From contig NZ_BBRX01000036.1 in NCBI RefSeq assembly GCF_000829675.1, positions 1 through 45,440 on the forward strand: 45,440 nucleotides of DNA, given 5' to 3'. Below the pieces are notes generated by a model. It did not search any database. It was not told the origin of the DNA and was given only the letters and a program-made list of their open reading frames with translations. The stretch is from Acinetobacter rudis. Its GTDB lineage: Bacteria; Pseudomonadota; Gammaproteobacteria; Pseudomonadales; Moraxellaceae. Below are positions 17,442-26,809 of this stretch, piece by piece. The translations under genes and the position numbers were made by a program. Position 1 is the stretch's first letter, and each line of letters begins with the position of its first letter.

Positions 17442-17460
17442 AATAATAAGCATTATTATT
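17442..17460 (-). promoter_or_regulatory. Fur-box-like operator upstream of the FepA-type receptor
   Basis: AATAATAAGCATTATTATT matches the 19-base Fur consensus at 13 positions and is nearly palindromic. It lies 50 bases before the receptor ATG. Confidence 0.7.
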
Positions 17461-17729
17461 AGCAATAAAATTTATACAGTAATTGAATAAAAACTCTAAA
17501 TTTATTCACAGCATATTTAAAAGGTGTGGATATATATCTTTTACTTAGTAAAACTAATGTAATTTTGAGCAGATCTCATGGAAAAAAGTAAAAAGCGCAA
17601 GGTATTAAAGATTGTTGTTCTAGATTGTCATGAGGGTGAGGGAAACGGCAGTTATAACGTGTTGAATGCTAAATGTAATGGGATTGTTGGTTAAAAAATA
17701 AAAAAAATACCAGTTTATGCCCAAGGATT

Positions 17730-17758
17730 TTGTATATCTTGCATTGTTGGCATATAAT
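17730..17758 (+). promoter_or_regulatory. Sigma70-type promoter of tig
   Basis: TTGTAT (17730-17735) and a perfect TATAAT (17753-17758) are separated by 17 bases. The tig ATG follows 48 bases later, with GAGGAA as ribosome binding site. Confidence 0.75.
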
Positions 17759-17806
17759 GTAGCACTTTTTAAAACTGTAATTACTACTTAATATATCGAG
17801 GAAGCC

Positions 17807-19141
17807 ATGCAAGTAACTTCTGAAGCGGTTTCGGGCGTAGCCCGTCGTTTAAATGTATCTGTACCGACGAGCCGTGTGAACGAACAGTTTGAAGCTCGTT
17901 TAAAGCGCACTGCAAAAACTGCGAAGATCAACGGCTTCCGTCCAGGTAAAGTGCCATTAAATGTTGTACGCCGTGAATATGGTGCAGGTATTTACCAAGA
18001 AGTGGTAAATGATGTAATCCGTGACACAGTATTTGAAGCAATTCAACAAGAAAAAATCAATGCTGTTGGCATGCCAAACATTGAGAAAGTTGAAAACAAA
18101 GAAGACGCTTTGGTTTATGAAGCGACTGTAGAAGTTTATCCAGAAGTTAAAGTAAATGCATTTGATACTTTAGAAGTTGAACGTAAAACTTCTGAAATCA
18201 AAGATGCTGACGTTGACACTATGTTAGAAAACTTGCAAAAACAACGTCAAACTTGGGTTGAAACCAAAGGTATGGCGAAGAAAGACATGCAAGTGACTTT
18301 TGACTTCGAAGGTACTGTAGACGGTGAAAAGTTTGAAGGCGGTGCTGCTGAAGACTTTAAACTTGTTTTAGGTTCTAACCGTATGATCCCTGGTTTTGAA
18401 GACGGCATCATTGGTATGAAGAAAGGCGAAGAGAAAGTTATCGATGTAACTTTCCCTGAAGATTACCAAGCTGAAAATCTAGCTGGTAAAGCTGCTCAAT
18501 TCAAAATCAATGTGAAACTTGTTGAAAAAGCAAAACTTCCTGAAATTGATGCTGAATTCTTAACGATCTTTGGTCTTTCTGAAGAAGATGGCGTTGAGAA
18601 ATTAAAAGCTGACGTACGTAAAAACATGGAACGTGAAGTTAAAAATGGCTTACGTAACCAAGTTAAAGGCGCTGCATTTGATGCACTTGTTGCTGCAAAT
18701 GAAGTTGAAATTCCAGCATCTATGCTTGCTCAAGAAATTGACCGTCAACGTCAACAAATGATCCAGCAGTTCACTCAACAATTTGGTGCTCAAGGTGCGC
18801 AAGCATTTGACAGCAGCATGTTGCCAGATGAGCTTTTCAAAGAACAAGCTGAAAAATCTGTGAAACTTGGTGTATTGGTGAGTTCAATTTTAGCTGAGTC
18901 TAAACTTGAAGTAGATCAAGCACGTGTTGATGCTTATATCAACGATATGGCTTCTTCTTACGAAGATCCTACTGAAGTTGTTGAATACTTCAAAAATGAC
19001 GAAAAACAACGTGCTCAAATCGAAGCTGTTGTTTTAGAAGATCAAGTTGTTGATCACATCCTTGCGTCTGCTAAAGTAACTGATAAAGCTGTAAGCTATG
19101 ATGAATTGTTGAAAGAACAACAAGCACGTCAACAAGCTTAA
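17807..19141 (+). CDS. tig: Trigger factor, ribosome-associated chaperone and prolyl isomerase
   Basis: Trigger factor binds near the ribosome exit tunnel and shields nascent chains. The 444 residues show the N-terminal ribosome-binding domain with the signature [18 protein letters not shown] (about 45-62; the GFRPGKVP loop contacts ribosomal protein L23), the FKBP-type isomerase domain around 160-245 ([34 protein letters not shown]), and the helical C-terminal substrate-binding domain. Length is slightly over E. coli Tig. Codon choice is biased to those used in abundant proteins. It precedes clpP and clpX but has its own terminator. Confidence 0.98.
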   Translation: MQVTSEAVSGVARRLNVSVPTSRVNEQFEARLKRTAKTAKINGFRPGKVPLNVVRREYGAGIYQEVVNDVIRDTVFEAIQQEKINAVGMPNIEKVENKEDALVYEATVEVYPEVKVNAFDTLEVERKTSEIKDADVDTMLENLQKQRQTWVETKGMAKKDMQVTFDFEGTVDGEKFEGGAAEDFKLVLGSNRMIPGFEDGIIGMKKGEEKVIDVTFPEDYQAENLAGKAAQFKINVKLVEKAKLPEIDAEFLTIFGLSEEDGVEKLKADVRKNMEREVKNGLRNQVKGAAFDALVAANEVEIPASMLAQEIDRQRQQMIQQFTQQFGAQGAQAFDSSMLPDELFKEQAEKSVKLGVLVSSILAESKLEVDQARVDAYINDMASSYEDPTEVVEYFKNDEKQRAQIEAVVLEDQVVDHILASAKVTDKAVSYDELLKEQQARQQA

Positions 19142-19158
19142 GTTTTATTTGACTAAAG

Positions 19159-19181
19159 AAGGCGCTTAGTGCGCCTTTTTT
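19159..19181 (+). terminator. Intrinsic terminator of tig
   Basis: AAGGCGC (19159-19165) pairs with GCGCCTT (19171-19177) across a five-base loop, ending in a T run. It lies 17 bases after the tig stop, so clpP has its own promoter in 19182-19327. Confidence 0.88.
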
Positions 19182-19327
19182 ATTGTGAACATGACAGTGA
19201 AAAACTATGAAATTGAGGGCAGTAGAAAAATGTTCGCTCTTTTATAGGGAATATTTTGCAATTTTGAATATTATCCCGCATATTGTGGGAATGAATCTGA
19301 GAAACAAAAATCAGGAATAAATAACGT

Positions 19328-19939
19328 ATGTACGTTCCAACTATTGAAAATGCATTAGTCCCCGTTGTTATCGAACAGTCTTCTCGCGGTGAACGCTCAT
19401 TTGATATTTTTTCACGTTTGTTACGTGATCGTGTCATTTTCTTGACGGGTGAAGTTGAAGACAATATGGCCAACCTTATTGTGGCGCAGATGTTGTTTTT
19501 AGAGGCTGAAAATCCAGATAAAGATATTCACCTTTATATCAACTCACCTGGTGGTTCTGTGACTGCGGGTATGGCGATTTATGACACCATGCAGTTTATT
19601 AAACCTGATATCGTGACTTATTGTATGGGACAAGCTGCTTCTATGGGTGCGTTCTTACTCAATGCGGGTACAAAAGGTAAGCGCTATTGTCTTGAAAATG
19701 CACGAGTAATGATTCACCAACCTTTGGGTGGCTTCCGTGGTCAGGCTTCTGATATTGAAATTCATGCACGTGAAATTATCTTTATCAAAGAGCGCTTAAA
19801 CCGCTTAATGGCGCAGCATAGTGGACAGGATTACGAGACAGTTGCACGTGATACAGACCGTGATAACTTTATGACAGCGCAACAAGCAAAAGAATATGGC
19901 TTAGTTGATGAAGTATTGTCAAAACGTCCTGAAAACTAA
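19328..19939 (+). CDS. clpP: ATP-dependent Clp protease proteolytic subunit
   Basis: ClpP forms the double-heptameric serine protease chamber fed by ClpX or ClpA. The 203-residue protein carries the triad Ser105 ([11 protein letters not shown]), His130 (MIHQPLGG) and Asp179 (DRDNF), each offset by the same six residues from the E. coli precursor numbering, so the enzyme is intact. The SPGGSV oxyanion segment is also present (73-78). AGGAA precedes the ATG at about eleven bases. A short dyad (19274-19290) lies in the leader. clpX follows 35 bases downstream, so the two are one operon. Confidence 0.98.
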   Translation: MYVPTIENALVPVVIEQSSRGERSFDIFSRLLRDRVIFLTGEVEDNMANLIVAQMLFLEAENPDKDIHLYINSPGGSVTAGMAIYDTMQFIKPDIVTYCMGQAASMGAFLLNAGTKGKRYCLENARVMIHQPLGGFRGQASDIEIHAREIIFIKERLNRLMAQHSGQDYETVARDTDRDNFMTAQQAKEYGLVDEVLSKRPEN

Positions 19940-19974
19940 GATCTAAAAGTAAAGCTAGAATATTTGGAGTAAAA

Positions 19975-21276
19975 ATGTCCGATAATCCTCAAGGACAAAA
20001 GCATTGTTCATTTTGCGGTAAGACGCAGTCTGAAGTCGGTAAGCTGATTGCAGGCGAGGACGCATTTATTTGTAATGAATGCGTGGACGTGTGCATGGAC
20101 CTAGTTCAAACCAGTCAACAAGTAGAAAGTGGTGACTGGGCAACTCGTCCTTTGCCTAAGCCGCATGAAATTCGTGCTGCACTTGATCAATATGTTATTG
20201 GTCAAAGCACTGCGAAAAAGACTTTGTCAGTAGCTGTTTATAACCATTACAAACGCTTAAAAGTATCTCAAACTGCACAAAAAGAAGATGCAATTGAAAT
20301 TGCTAAATCTAATATTTTGCTGATTGGACCAACAGGTTCAGGTAAAACATTACTAGCACAAACTCTTGCACGCTTACTTGATGTGCCATTTGCAATGGCT
20401 GATGCAACCACCTTAACCGAAGCAGGTTATGTGGGTGAAGATGTTGAAAACATCGTGCAAAAGTTACTGCAAAAAGCCGATTATGATGTGGAAAAAGCAC
20501 AAAAAGGCATTATCTACATCGATGAGATTGATAAAATCACACGTAAGTCTGAAAATCCATCTATCACACGCGACGTATCTGGTGAAGGCGTACAACAAGC
20601 ACTCTTGAAAATGATTGAGGGTACAGTTGCTTCAATTCCACCTCAAGGTGGACGTAAGCACCCACAGCAAGAATTTATTCAAATCGATACATCGAATATC
20701 TTGTTTATCTGTGGTGGTGCGTTTGCTGGTCTTGAAAAAGTCGTACAGCAACGTCAAGAGAAAGGCGGTATTGGTTTTACTGCAGATGTGCGTAGTAAAG
20801 ATGATACTAAGAAAGTCTCTGAGTTGTTTAGTCAAGTTGAAGCCAATGATTTGGTGAAATTTGGCTTGATTCCTGAGTTTATTGGTCGTTTGCCTGTAAT
20901 TGCGACTTTGGAAGAGTTAGATGAAGATGCATTAATGCAGATTTTAACTGAACCAAAAAATGCTTTAACTCGCCAATATCAATACTTATTTGAAATGGAA
21001 GATGTTGATCTGATTTTTGAAGATGATGCATTGCGTGCGGTTGCACAAAAAGCCTTAGATCGAAATACAGGTGCACGTGGTCTACGTTCAATTTTGGAAA
21101 ATGTATTGCTTGAAACAATGTATGACCTACCAAGTCGTGATGACGTGGGTACAGTCGTCATCAATGCTGCGGTGATTACCGATCAGGCACAACCTGAGTA
21201 TAAGAAAGAGCGTCAGCCAAAGACAGAACAAAACACTCAAGACAAAGCTGAATTAAAAGTCATTAAATCAGCTTAA
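19975..21276 (+). CDS. clpX: ATP-dependent Clp protease ATP-binding subunit ClpX
   Basis: ClpX is the AAA+ unfoldase that recognises tagged substrates and feeds ClpP. The 433 residues have the N-terminal C4 zinc-binding domain (Cys11, Cys14, Cys33, Cys36), Walker A GPTGSGKT (118-125), Walker B IIYIDEID (179-186), and the sensor-2 GARGLR motif. The ClpP-docking IGF loop (KGGIGFTAD) is present, so it should pair with the upstream ClpP. The Gln/Lys-rich C-terminal tail varies in the family. A strong hairpin ends the operon. Confidence 0.98.
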   Translation: MSDNPQGQKHCSFCGKTQSEVGKLIAGEDAFICNECVDVCMDLVQTSQQVESGDWATRPLPKPHEIRAALDQYVIGQSTAKKTLSVAVYNHYKRLKVSQTAQKEDAIEIAKSNILLIGPTGSGKTLLAQTLARLLDVPFAMADATTLTEAGYVGEDVENIVQKLLQKADYDVEKAQKGIIYIDEIDKITRKSENPSITRDVSGEGVQQALLKMIEGTVASIPPQGGRKHPQQEFIQIDTSNILFICGGAFAGLEKVVQQRQEKGGIGFTADVRSKDDTKKVSELFSQVEANDLVKFGLIPEFIGRLPVIATLEELDEDALMQILTEPKNALTRQYQYLFEMEDVDLIFEDDALRAVAQKALDRNTGARGLRSILENVLLETMYDLPSRDDVGTVVINAAVITDQAQPEYKKERQPKTEQNTQDKAELKVIKSA

Positions 21277-21288
21277 TCTTGTTTGAAT

Positions 21289-21324
21289 AAAAAACCGTGC
21301 AATGATAGTTGCACGGTTTTTTTT
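21289..21324 (+). terminator. Bidirectional intrinsic terminator after clpX
   Basis: A perfect 12-pair stem (AAAACCGTGCAA at 21291-21302, TTGCACGGTTTT at 21309-21320) carries a T run in both directions. It serves clpX and the convergent DUF2059 gene. Confidence 0.92.
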
Positions 21325-21334
21325 ATTTTTTAAT

Positions 21335-21883
21335 TTATTTATTGGGTTTTTTCTGCTCAACCAAAGGTGCAACAATTTTACTGAGTTGGCGCATAAATTC
21401 TTCTTTCTGAGCTGGATCGTTATAAAGTTCAGAGGCAACTTGAGTCGATTGTTGCATCATATCAGCAGTTAATTTAATGGTTTTTTTACTAATTGACTGA
21501 CCCAGTGGTGAGCTCAAAAATGTGATATAAGCTTGGGCTTCTTCTTCCGTATAAGTTTTTTGATAAACATCTTTAATGGCTTGTATGAATTTTGGATGCT
21601 TTAACATTTCTTGGTTTTTAGAGAGCATAAGCTGAGAAAGCTGTTGAGCAGCTTGTTGTTGCTTAGCATCTAGTTTTTCAACATCAAGCGCTTGTTTGAT
21701 GATCATATCAGCTTGTTGATCAAATATAGGGCGCATTTCAGTTGTACTATTTTTTAAGAGGTCTTCAACATTAGAGAGTTGCATTAATTTTTCAAGTGAT
21801 GCAGATTGCATTGGTGCTGCATATAAATTGGCGCTTGAGCCAAGAAGAGTGACGAGTAGTAATGAGGAAAGACGTTTATGCAT
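21335..21883 (-). CDS. Exported DUF2059-family protein
   Basis: The 182-residue protein has an N-terminal signal peptide (MHKRLSSLLLVTLLGSSANLYA, cut before APMQ) and is otherwise helical and rich in Gln and Lys. The C-terminal half has the pattern KDVYQKTYTEEEAQAYITFLSSPLGQSISKK, typical of DUF2059, a periplasmic family of unknown function in Proteobacteria. No cysteine suitable for lipidation is present. It is a single gene, divergent from glycerate kinase across about 200 bases and convergent with clpX. Confidence 0.85.
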   Translation of the reverse strand: MHKRLSSLLLVTLLGSSANLYAAPMQSASLEKLMQLSNVEDLLKNSTTEMRPIFDQQADMIIKQALDVEKLDAKQQQAAQQLSQLMLSKNQEMLKHPKFIQAIKDVYQKTYTEEEAQAYITFLSSPLGQSISKKTIKLTADMMQQSTQVASELYNDPAQKEEFMRQLSKIVAPLVEQKKPNK

Positions 21884-22080
21884 AGTAAATCTCTAATGTT
21901 TGAATATTCTGAAGGATCAGTGAACTGAGTCTTTGATCATAACAGCATTTATAAGCAAATTTAGTCAATAGATTTTATTTGAATGAGATTTATTCGCATT
22001 ATTTTCGCTGATCTACTTCTTGATCGCGTCCTGTATATTTCTTATGCTTTTTTATATTCCTTTTGCTACTGAGTTTGCTG

Positions 22081-23226
22081 ATGTCGAAAACTTTTGTGTT
22101 AGCTCCAGATTCATTTAAAGAAAGTATGACTGCAAATGAAGCCTGTCAGGCCATGCGTTTAGGCATAGCGCGTATATTTCCTGATGCAAATATTATTAGT
22201 GTGCCTATGGCTGATGGTGGCGAGGGTACAGTTGATGCCATACTTGCTGCATGTGCTGGGGAAAAGGTTAAATGTGAGGTCATGGGGCCATTAGCCGAGC
22301 AGTGTGTTGAGGCTTATTTTGCATTACTCGATCAGGGCCAGACGGCAGTCGTTGAAATGGCTTTGGCCAATGGGATACAGCTGCTTGATGTATCAAGACG
22401 AAATCCACTTTATACCAGCAGTTATGGTACAGGACAACTGATCAGTGCTGCCTTAGATCAAGGTGTAAAACGGATTATCATTGGTTTGGGTGGGAGTGTA
22501 ACCAATGATGCAGGTATTGGCATGGCACAAGCATTGGGAGCACGTTTTTATGATATCAAAGGGCGAGAACTTAACTTAGGTGCTGAGTGCTTGCTGCAAT
22601 TGGATCGAATCGATATCACTGGATTAGATCCGCGTTTGGCACAGACAGATATCGTGATTGCAAGCGATGTGACCAATCCCTTACTTGGACCTAATGGTGC
22701 TTCGTATATTTATGGCCCACAAAAAGGAGCAACTGCTGCTCAAGTACCGTTTCTAGATCAGTCATTGGCTCATGTGGCAGCAATAGTACAGTCTCAGTTA
22801 GGTATAGATGTACAAGATATTGCAGGTTCAGGTGCTGCTGGTGGCTTAGGTTATGGATTGATGGTGTTTGCCTCGGCTAAGATGTCTTCAGGCGTGGAGA
22901 CGATGCTCGATCTGGTACAACTTAAGCAATATTTACCCCAAGCAGACTATGTCTTTACTGGTGAAGGTGCAATCGATCAACAAACTTTACAGGGCAAAAC
23001 GCCATTTGGTGTGATGCGTATAGCCCAACAGTTCAATGTGCCGGTTATTGCTTGTGCAGGGCGTGTAGGAGAGGGGATTGATGCGCTTTATACAGCAGGT
23101 TTTTCTGCTATTTTTTCGATCGTTCCAGAGTGTTGTACGGTTGAACAAGCCTGTTTGCATGGTGCTGAAAATCTAGAGCGTTGCTGTGAAAATATTGCGC
23201 GTATAATGCGAATGGCTGAATCTTAA
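22081..23226 (+). CDS. Glycerate kinase (GlxK/GarK family)
   Basis: Glycerate kinase phosphorylates D-glycerate using ATP in glyoxylate and glycerate metabolism. The 381-residue protein starts at the ATG at 22081 (a TTG at 22063 in frame is less likely). It shows the family opening FVLAPDSFKESMTANEA, the VPMADGGEGTVDAIL segment (about 42-56), GLGGSVTNDAGIGMAQALGA, and TGEGAIDQQTLQGKTPFGV near residue 300. Length is as in E. coli GlxK. No other glycerate or glyoxylate genes are adjacent. A GAG precedes the ATG at seven bases. Confidence 0.93.
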   Translation: MSKTFVLAPDSFKESMTANEACQAMRLGIARIFPDANIISVPMADGGEGTVDAILAACAGEKVKCEVMGPLAEQCVEAYFALLDQGQTAVVEMALANGIQLLDVSRRNPLYTSSYGTGQLISAALDQGVKRIIIGLGGSVTNDAGIGMAQALGARFYDIKGRELNLGAECLLQLDRIDITGLDPRLAQTDIVIASDVTNPLLGPNGASYIYGPQKGATAAQVPFLDQSLAHVAAIVQSQLGIDVQDIAGSGAAGGLGYGLMVFASAKMSSGVETMLDLVQLKQYLPQADYVFTGEGAIDQQTLQGKTPFGVMRIAQQFNVPVIACAGRVGEGIDALYTAGFSAIFSIVPECCTVEQACLHGAENLERCCENIARIMRMAES

Positions 23227-23359
23227 CTGAGCACAGCTATTTAAAACCATTAGTTTAATATTGATCCTGAGGATGAAAATCTAGCATGGGCTTGGTTGAA
23301 TTCAGCTTTTCGCTGTTGGCTCTGTTAAACTGCCTAGATCAAAAATATGTTGGGTGGTT

Positions 23360-25348
23360 ATGAGTTTAAATGTCCTAATTGATGAGTTAAATGCTCAGCA
23401 AAAACAAGCAGCAACCACCGAATCTCAACATAGCTTGATTTTAGCAGGAGCAGGCTGTGGAAAAACTAAAACAATTGTAGCGCGCGCCGCCTATCTAATT
23501 GAACAAGGTGTCCCTGCGGATCAAATTCAAATTTTAACTTTCACTCGAAGAGCTGCGAGTGAAATTGTTGCACGAGTTGAGTTGGCACTTGGAGATGTTG
23601 CTAAGGGGTTAAGGGCCTCTACATTTCACACCTTCTGTACGTATTTGTTGCGTCGAGCACCTAAGGCATTTGGTCTTGAGCAATTTTCAATTATTGATCG
23701 TGATGATCAAATGCTCATTTTTCGTTTATTGCGTGGCAAAGACGATAAAAATCACCTTAATGACTTGCCTAAACCTAAAGAGCTTTGTGACTTATATTCT
23801 TTTGCGCGCAATACACGGCAGTCATTAAGTCAGGCATTAGAGGCACAGCTTCCTGAGTATCTAGAGCAAAAAGATGCAATTAAACACATCATGCAAGATT
23901 ATGAGCAACGAAAAAAAGCGCGTAATTTCCTTGATTATGACGATATATTAGCCTTTGTTGCTGTTGCATTGGCTCAGTCCGAGGGGCTGGTGAATTATGT
24001 CGCGTCGATGTGTAAGCATCTGCTGGTCGACGAAATGCAGGATACCAACCCTTTGCAATGGGCCTTACTTGAGCCATTGTTGCAAAAGGTCAATTTATTC
24101 TGTGTGGGAGATGACGCACAGTCGATTTATGCGTTTCGTGGTGCAGATTTTGAAAACATTCATCATTTTAAAGAACGTGTACCTCAAGCAAATATATTTA
24201 AGTTGGAACAAAATTATCGCTCCACTCAAGAAATTTTAGATCTTTCAAATTGGCTGTTAGCACAAAGTCCTATTGAATATAACAAGCAATTACAGGCACA
24301 GCGTGGTGCAGGGCTAAAACCTAAACTGCATATTTTTCGCAATGAATTTGATGAAGCAGCATGGATTGTTGATGACATAAAGCGACGCCATCTGACTGAT
24401 GGTGCTGCGTGGAATGAACATATGGTGTTGTTGCGCTCGTCCTTTGCAGCACGACACATTGAGGCCGCTTGTATACAAGCAAATGTGCCATATCGTTTTA
24501 TCGGTGGCATGAAATTACTTGAAACAGCCCATGTAAAAGATTTACTGAGTATGCTGCGCGTCATTGCCAATCCACAAGATGACATTGCATGGATGCGCTT
24601 TTTAACACTCTGGCCTGGGGTGGGTGATGTAGGGGCGAGTAAGCTTGCATTGCAGTTGCTTAAAGCAGAAGACTTTTCGGCGATCGTAAAAATACTTGAA
24701 AAATTTGGTCGAGTGTCGCCACAAGCAATCTTAATCATGCAGCAAATGTCGGTATTAAAAGATCAAGTACATGCTTGTGTTTGTTTGGCAATTGAGGCGT
24801 TGCAAGATCAGCTTGCCGAGAACTATGCCAAGAAAGATTGGTCTAAGCGACGCAATGACTTTGACTTAGTTAAACAACTTGCAGAAAAACATCATCAGCT
24901 CAGTGAATTCCTTGAGCAGTATGTACTTGATCCTATTTCTATTTCAGAGGTAGAGCGATTACAGCAAGATGATGTAGTTACACTGATTACAATCCATTCG
25001 GCAAAAGGGACTGAGCAAAAAGTGTGTTATGTTGCCAATGTTAGCCCTGGTCAATACCCGCATGCACGGGCTTTGGAAAGTTTTGCTGAGGTTGAAGAAG
25101 AGCGTCGAGTGCTTTATGTGGCTTTAACCCGCGCTCAAAATGAATTAATTCTGACTAAGCAAAACTTAAGCCAGTGGACCACTGAAAAATATGATGAGCA
25201 AGGCCGTAAAATTGAAAATTATTTTTTAACAGGCTTAACACGTCAATTATGTATCAGTGAAACTCATCATCAACAGAGTACATCACATCGGACTAAGTCA
25301 TATTCATCAGGTAGAATAGATTTCGATTTTGGATTAAATCTAGATTAA
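23360..25348 (+). CDS. UvrD/Rep-like superfamily 1A DNA helicase
   Basis: A 3'-5' ATP-driven DNA helicase by family. The start is ATG at 23360 (a GTG two codons earlier is possible), giving 662 residues, shorter than UvrD or Rep of E. coli. Motifs in order: Walker A AGAGCGKT (29-36), Ia FTRRAASEI, Walker B LLVDEMQD (221-228), III GDDAQSIYAFRGA, IV EQNYRS, V TIHSAKGTE, VI EERRVLYVALTRAQ. The form DEMQD and the HSAKGTE variant differ from the usual DEFQD and HAAKGLE of UvrD. A housekeeping uvrD would be expected elsewhere. Role in repair or replication restart is inference. Confidence 0.93.
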   Translation: MSLNVLIDELNAQQKQAATTESQHSLILAGAGCGKTKTIVARAAYLIEQGVPADQIQILTFTRRAASEIVARVELALGDVAKGLRASTFHTFCTYLLRRAPKAFGLEQFSIIDRDDQMLIFRLLRGKDDKNHLNDLPKPKELCDLYSFARNTRQSLSQALEAQLPEYLEQKDAIKHIMQDYEQRKKARNFLDYDDILAFVAVALAQSEGLVNYVASMCKHLLVDEMQDTNPLQWALLEPLLQKVNLFCVGDDAQSIYAFRGADFENIHHFKERVPQANIFKLEQNYRSTQEILDLSNWLLAQSPIEYNKQLQAQRGAGLKPKLHIFRNEFDEAAWIVDDIKRRHLTDGAAWNEHMVLLRSSFAARHIEAACIQANVPYRFIGGMKLLETAHVKDLLSMLRVIANPQDDIAWMRFLTLWPGVGDVGASKLALQLLKAEDFSAIVKILEKFGRVSPQAILIMQQMSVLKDQVHACVCLAIEALQDQLAENYAKKDWSKRRNDFDLVKQLAEKHHQLSEFLEQYVLDPISISEVERLQQDDVVTLITIHSAKGTEQKVCYVANVSPGQYPHARALESFAEVEEERRVLYVALTRAQNELILTKQNLSQWTTEKYDEQGRKIENYFLTGLTRQLCISETHHQQSTSHRTKSYSSGRIDFDFGLNLD

Positions 25349-25429
25349 ACTTAATCAACCGTATCTGTGAATTTTTCATAGTGTACTTTTTTTGTTGTTT
25401 GAACTTATTGTTGTTTAAAAGGTTGTGAA

Positions 25430-25666
25430 ATGAAAATACTCGTGCGTAATTTAGAGCGATCAATTACTGAAGCAGAATTGTTGGCTCTATTTGAACCTTT
25501 TGGGCAAATAGACTCTTGTGTGATTGTGTTGGATCAGGGGACTGGTAAATCTAAAGGCTTTGGTTTTGTTGAAATGACCAATCCTCGTGAAGCAATTAAA
25601 GCGGTTAAGGCTTTGAATACTTTAAAAGTTAAGGGTATTGGTATCCGAGTTAAAGTTGCTGAATAA
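25430..25666 (+). CDS. Small RRM-domain RNA-binding protein
   Basis: A 78-residue protein consisting of one RNA recognition motif. RNP2 is ILVRNL (3-8) and RNP1 is KGFGFVEM (42-49), with the aromatic positions needed for RNA stacking. Similar single-RRM proteins occur in cyanobacteria and some Gammaproteobacteria, where some are cold-induced; the target RNA here is unknown. AAGG precedes the ATG. A gap of 172 bases with an AT-rich stem-loop (25773-25807) follows. Confidence 0.9.
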   Translation: MKILVRNLERSITEAELLALFEPFGQIDSCVIVLDQGTGKSKGFGFVEMTNPREAIKAVKALNTLKVKGIGIRVKVAE

Positions 25667-25838
25667 GTCAGTCTAATGATTTTGATATGTCAGAAGAGTG
25701 AGTAAGTCAAAGCATCGAATTTTTTCAAATTATTTGATTGATGGGCTTTGATGACATATTAAAAAAAAAGCATTTAAATACTTTGTTTTTTGGCAAAGTA
25801 TATTTAAGCTAAAGCAGAGTGCTATTTGGAAATGAATT

Positions 25839-26342
25839 ATGTCCCGTGTTGCGCGCTATCACACTGATCGTACCAATCAAAAACTATATTTTGCGCGTTT
25901 GGCTTGTCAACAAGCAGAGCAATTAGATCATGTTCAACAAGCTCAAGCTGCTCGTGAAGCTGCGGTTTTTCATTTACATGGTGCACTGTTGGCATTTTTA
26001 CAAGAGTTGGCGCGTTATTATCGTTTAAACGATCCCTATCCAACATTAAAGTCAATAGAAATAGAAATGGCACAAAAAGGACAGGTATCACCAGAAGTTA
26101 CGGTGATGCAACAATTGGCCAAACAAGGGCTTATTGCAGAGTTGAAGCGTGCATATCGACTGTGCCAGTACGCGACTGAACCTGCAGCAATTGAGCCCGA
26201 ACCTGAAACTTCATCCAACTTGATTATTAAAGTGACTCAATCTCCACAAGCATGGTTGCCAGACAGTGCAATTTTGCGTGAGTGGCATCGAGATTTATCA
26301 CAGTTGTTCGATGGATTTCGTAATGAGATGGTCGAATTCTAA
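25839..26342 (+). CDS. DUF6586-like conserved protein
   Basis: The 167-residue protein opens MSRVARYHTDRTNQKLYFARL and is mostly helical and rich in Gln, Ala and Leu, with no signal peptide or membrane segment. The opening, with TNQKLYFA, resembles a Pseudomonas-type family (DUF6586) that I recall but cannot confirm here. No catalytic motif is evident. GGAA precedes the ATG. It may share a transcript with the next small gene, 102 bases on. Confidence 0.7.
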   Translation: MSRVARYHTDRTNQKLYFARLACQQAEQLDHVQQAQAAREAAVFHLHGALLAFLQELARYYRLNDPYPTLKSIEIEMAQKGQVSPEVTVMQQLAKQGLIAELKRAYRLCQYATEPAAIEPEPETSSNLIIKVTQSPQAWLPDSAILREWHRDLSQLFDGFRNEMVEF

Positions 26343-26444
26343 CTTATAAACGGGATGACTTGAATTGTACGATGTCTATCCCGATATATCATCGCACTAC
26401 ACTGCAAAATTAATATTTTGTATTGTGTTGAGCATGGAGGATCT

Positions 26445-26723
26445 ATGACTATAGAACAGTTAAAAGAATTATTCGGCAATCAAGAAGTCATTCTCGAATT
26501 AGTTCAACTTGAAGGTGGTGAGCTGGCACTACGTAATGCTGGTTCTGAAAAAGAGCCATTAATTACAATTCAGTTTAATGCTGAGGTTAAACAGATGTTA
26601 GGTGAGCAAACAACTGTATTGGCTCAACACATGATTCAGGCTGCATTATTTAGCTTGATGGAAAAACAAGTAGGCGAATGGCAAGCTGAGGTTGTAGATG
26701 AAAAACCTCAATTTCTAAGCTAA
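26445..26723 (+). CDS. Small conserved protein, unknown function
   Basis: I choose the ATG at 26445, preceded by GGAGG, giving 92 residues starting MTIEQLKELFGNQEVILE. A longer in-frame reading from 26418 lacks such a site. The protein is acidic, without cysteines, signal peptide or membrane segment, and looks like a compact alpha/beta domain. I recognise no family. A strong terminator follows 17 bases after the stop, so this is a real transcription unit end. Confidence 0.75.
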   Translation: MTIEQLKELFGNQEVILELVQLEGGELALRNAGSEKEPLITIQFNAEVKQMLGEQTTVLAQHMIQAALFSLMEKQVGEWQAEVVDEKPQFLS

Positions 26724-26740
26724 GCGATTGCGAATATCTT

Positions 26741-26774
26741 CCTATCTTGTCGTTTAGACAAGATAGGTTTTTTT
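26741..26774 (+). terminator. Strong intrinsic terminator
   Basis: A perfect 11-pair stem (CCTATCTTGTC at 26741-26751, GACAAGATAGG at 26757-26767), loop GTTTA, then seven T. It ends the 25839-26723 unit. Confidence 0.93.
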
Positions 26775-26809
26775 GTGCCTGAGATTTAAACTGTGCAAAG
26801 GTACATTGT

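Larger units (their letters stand above)
17393..17806. other. Intergenic region between the receptor and tig
   Basis: This 414-base divergent gap contains a Fur-like operator (17442-17460) for the receptor, a doubtful 38-codon ORF at 17578-17694, and a good sigma70-type promoter for tig at 17730-17758. The rest is AT-rich with nothing else recognised. Confidence 0.7.
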
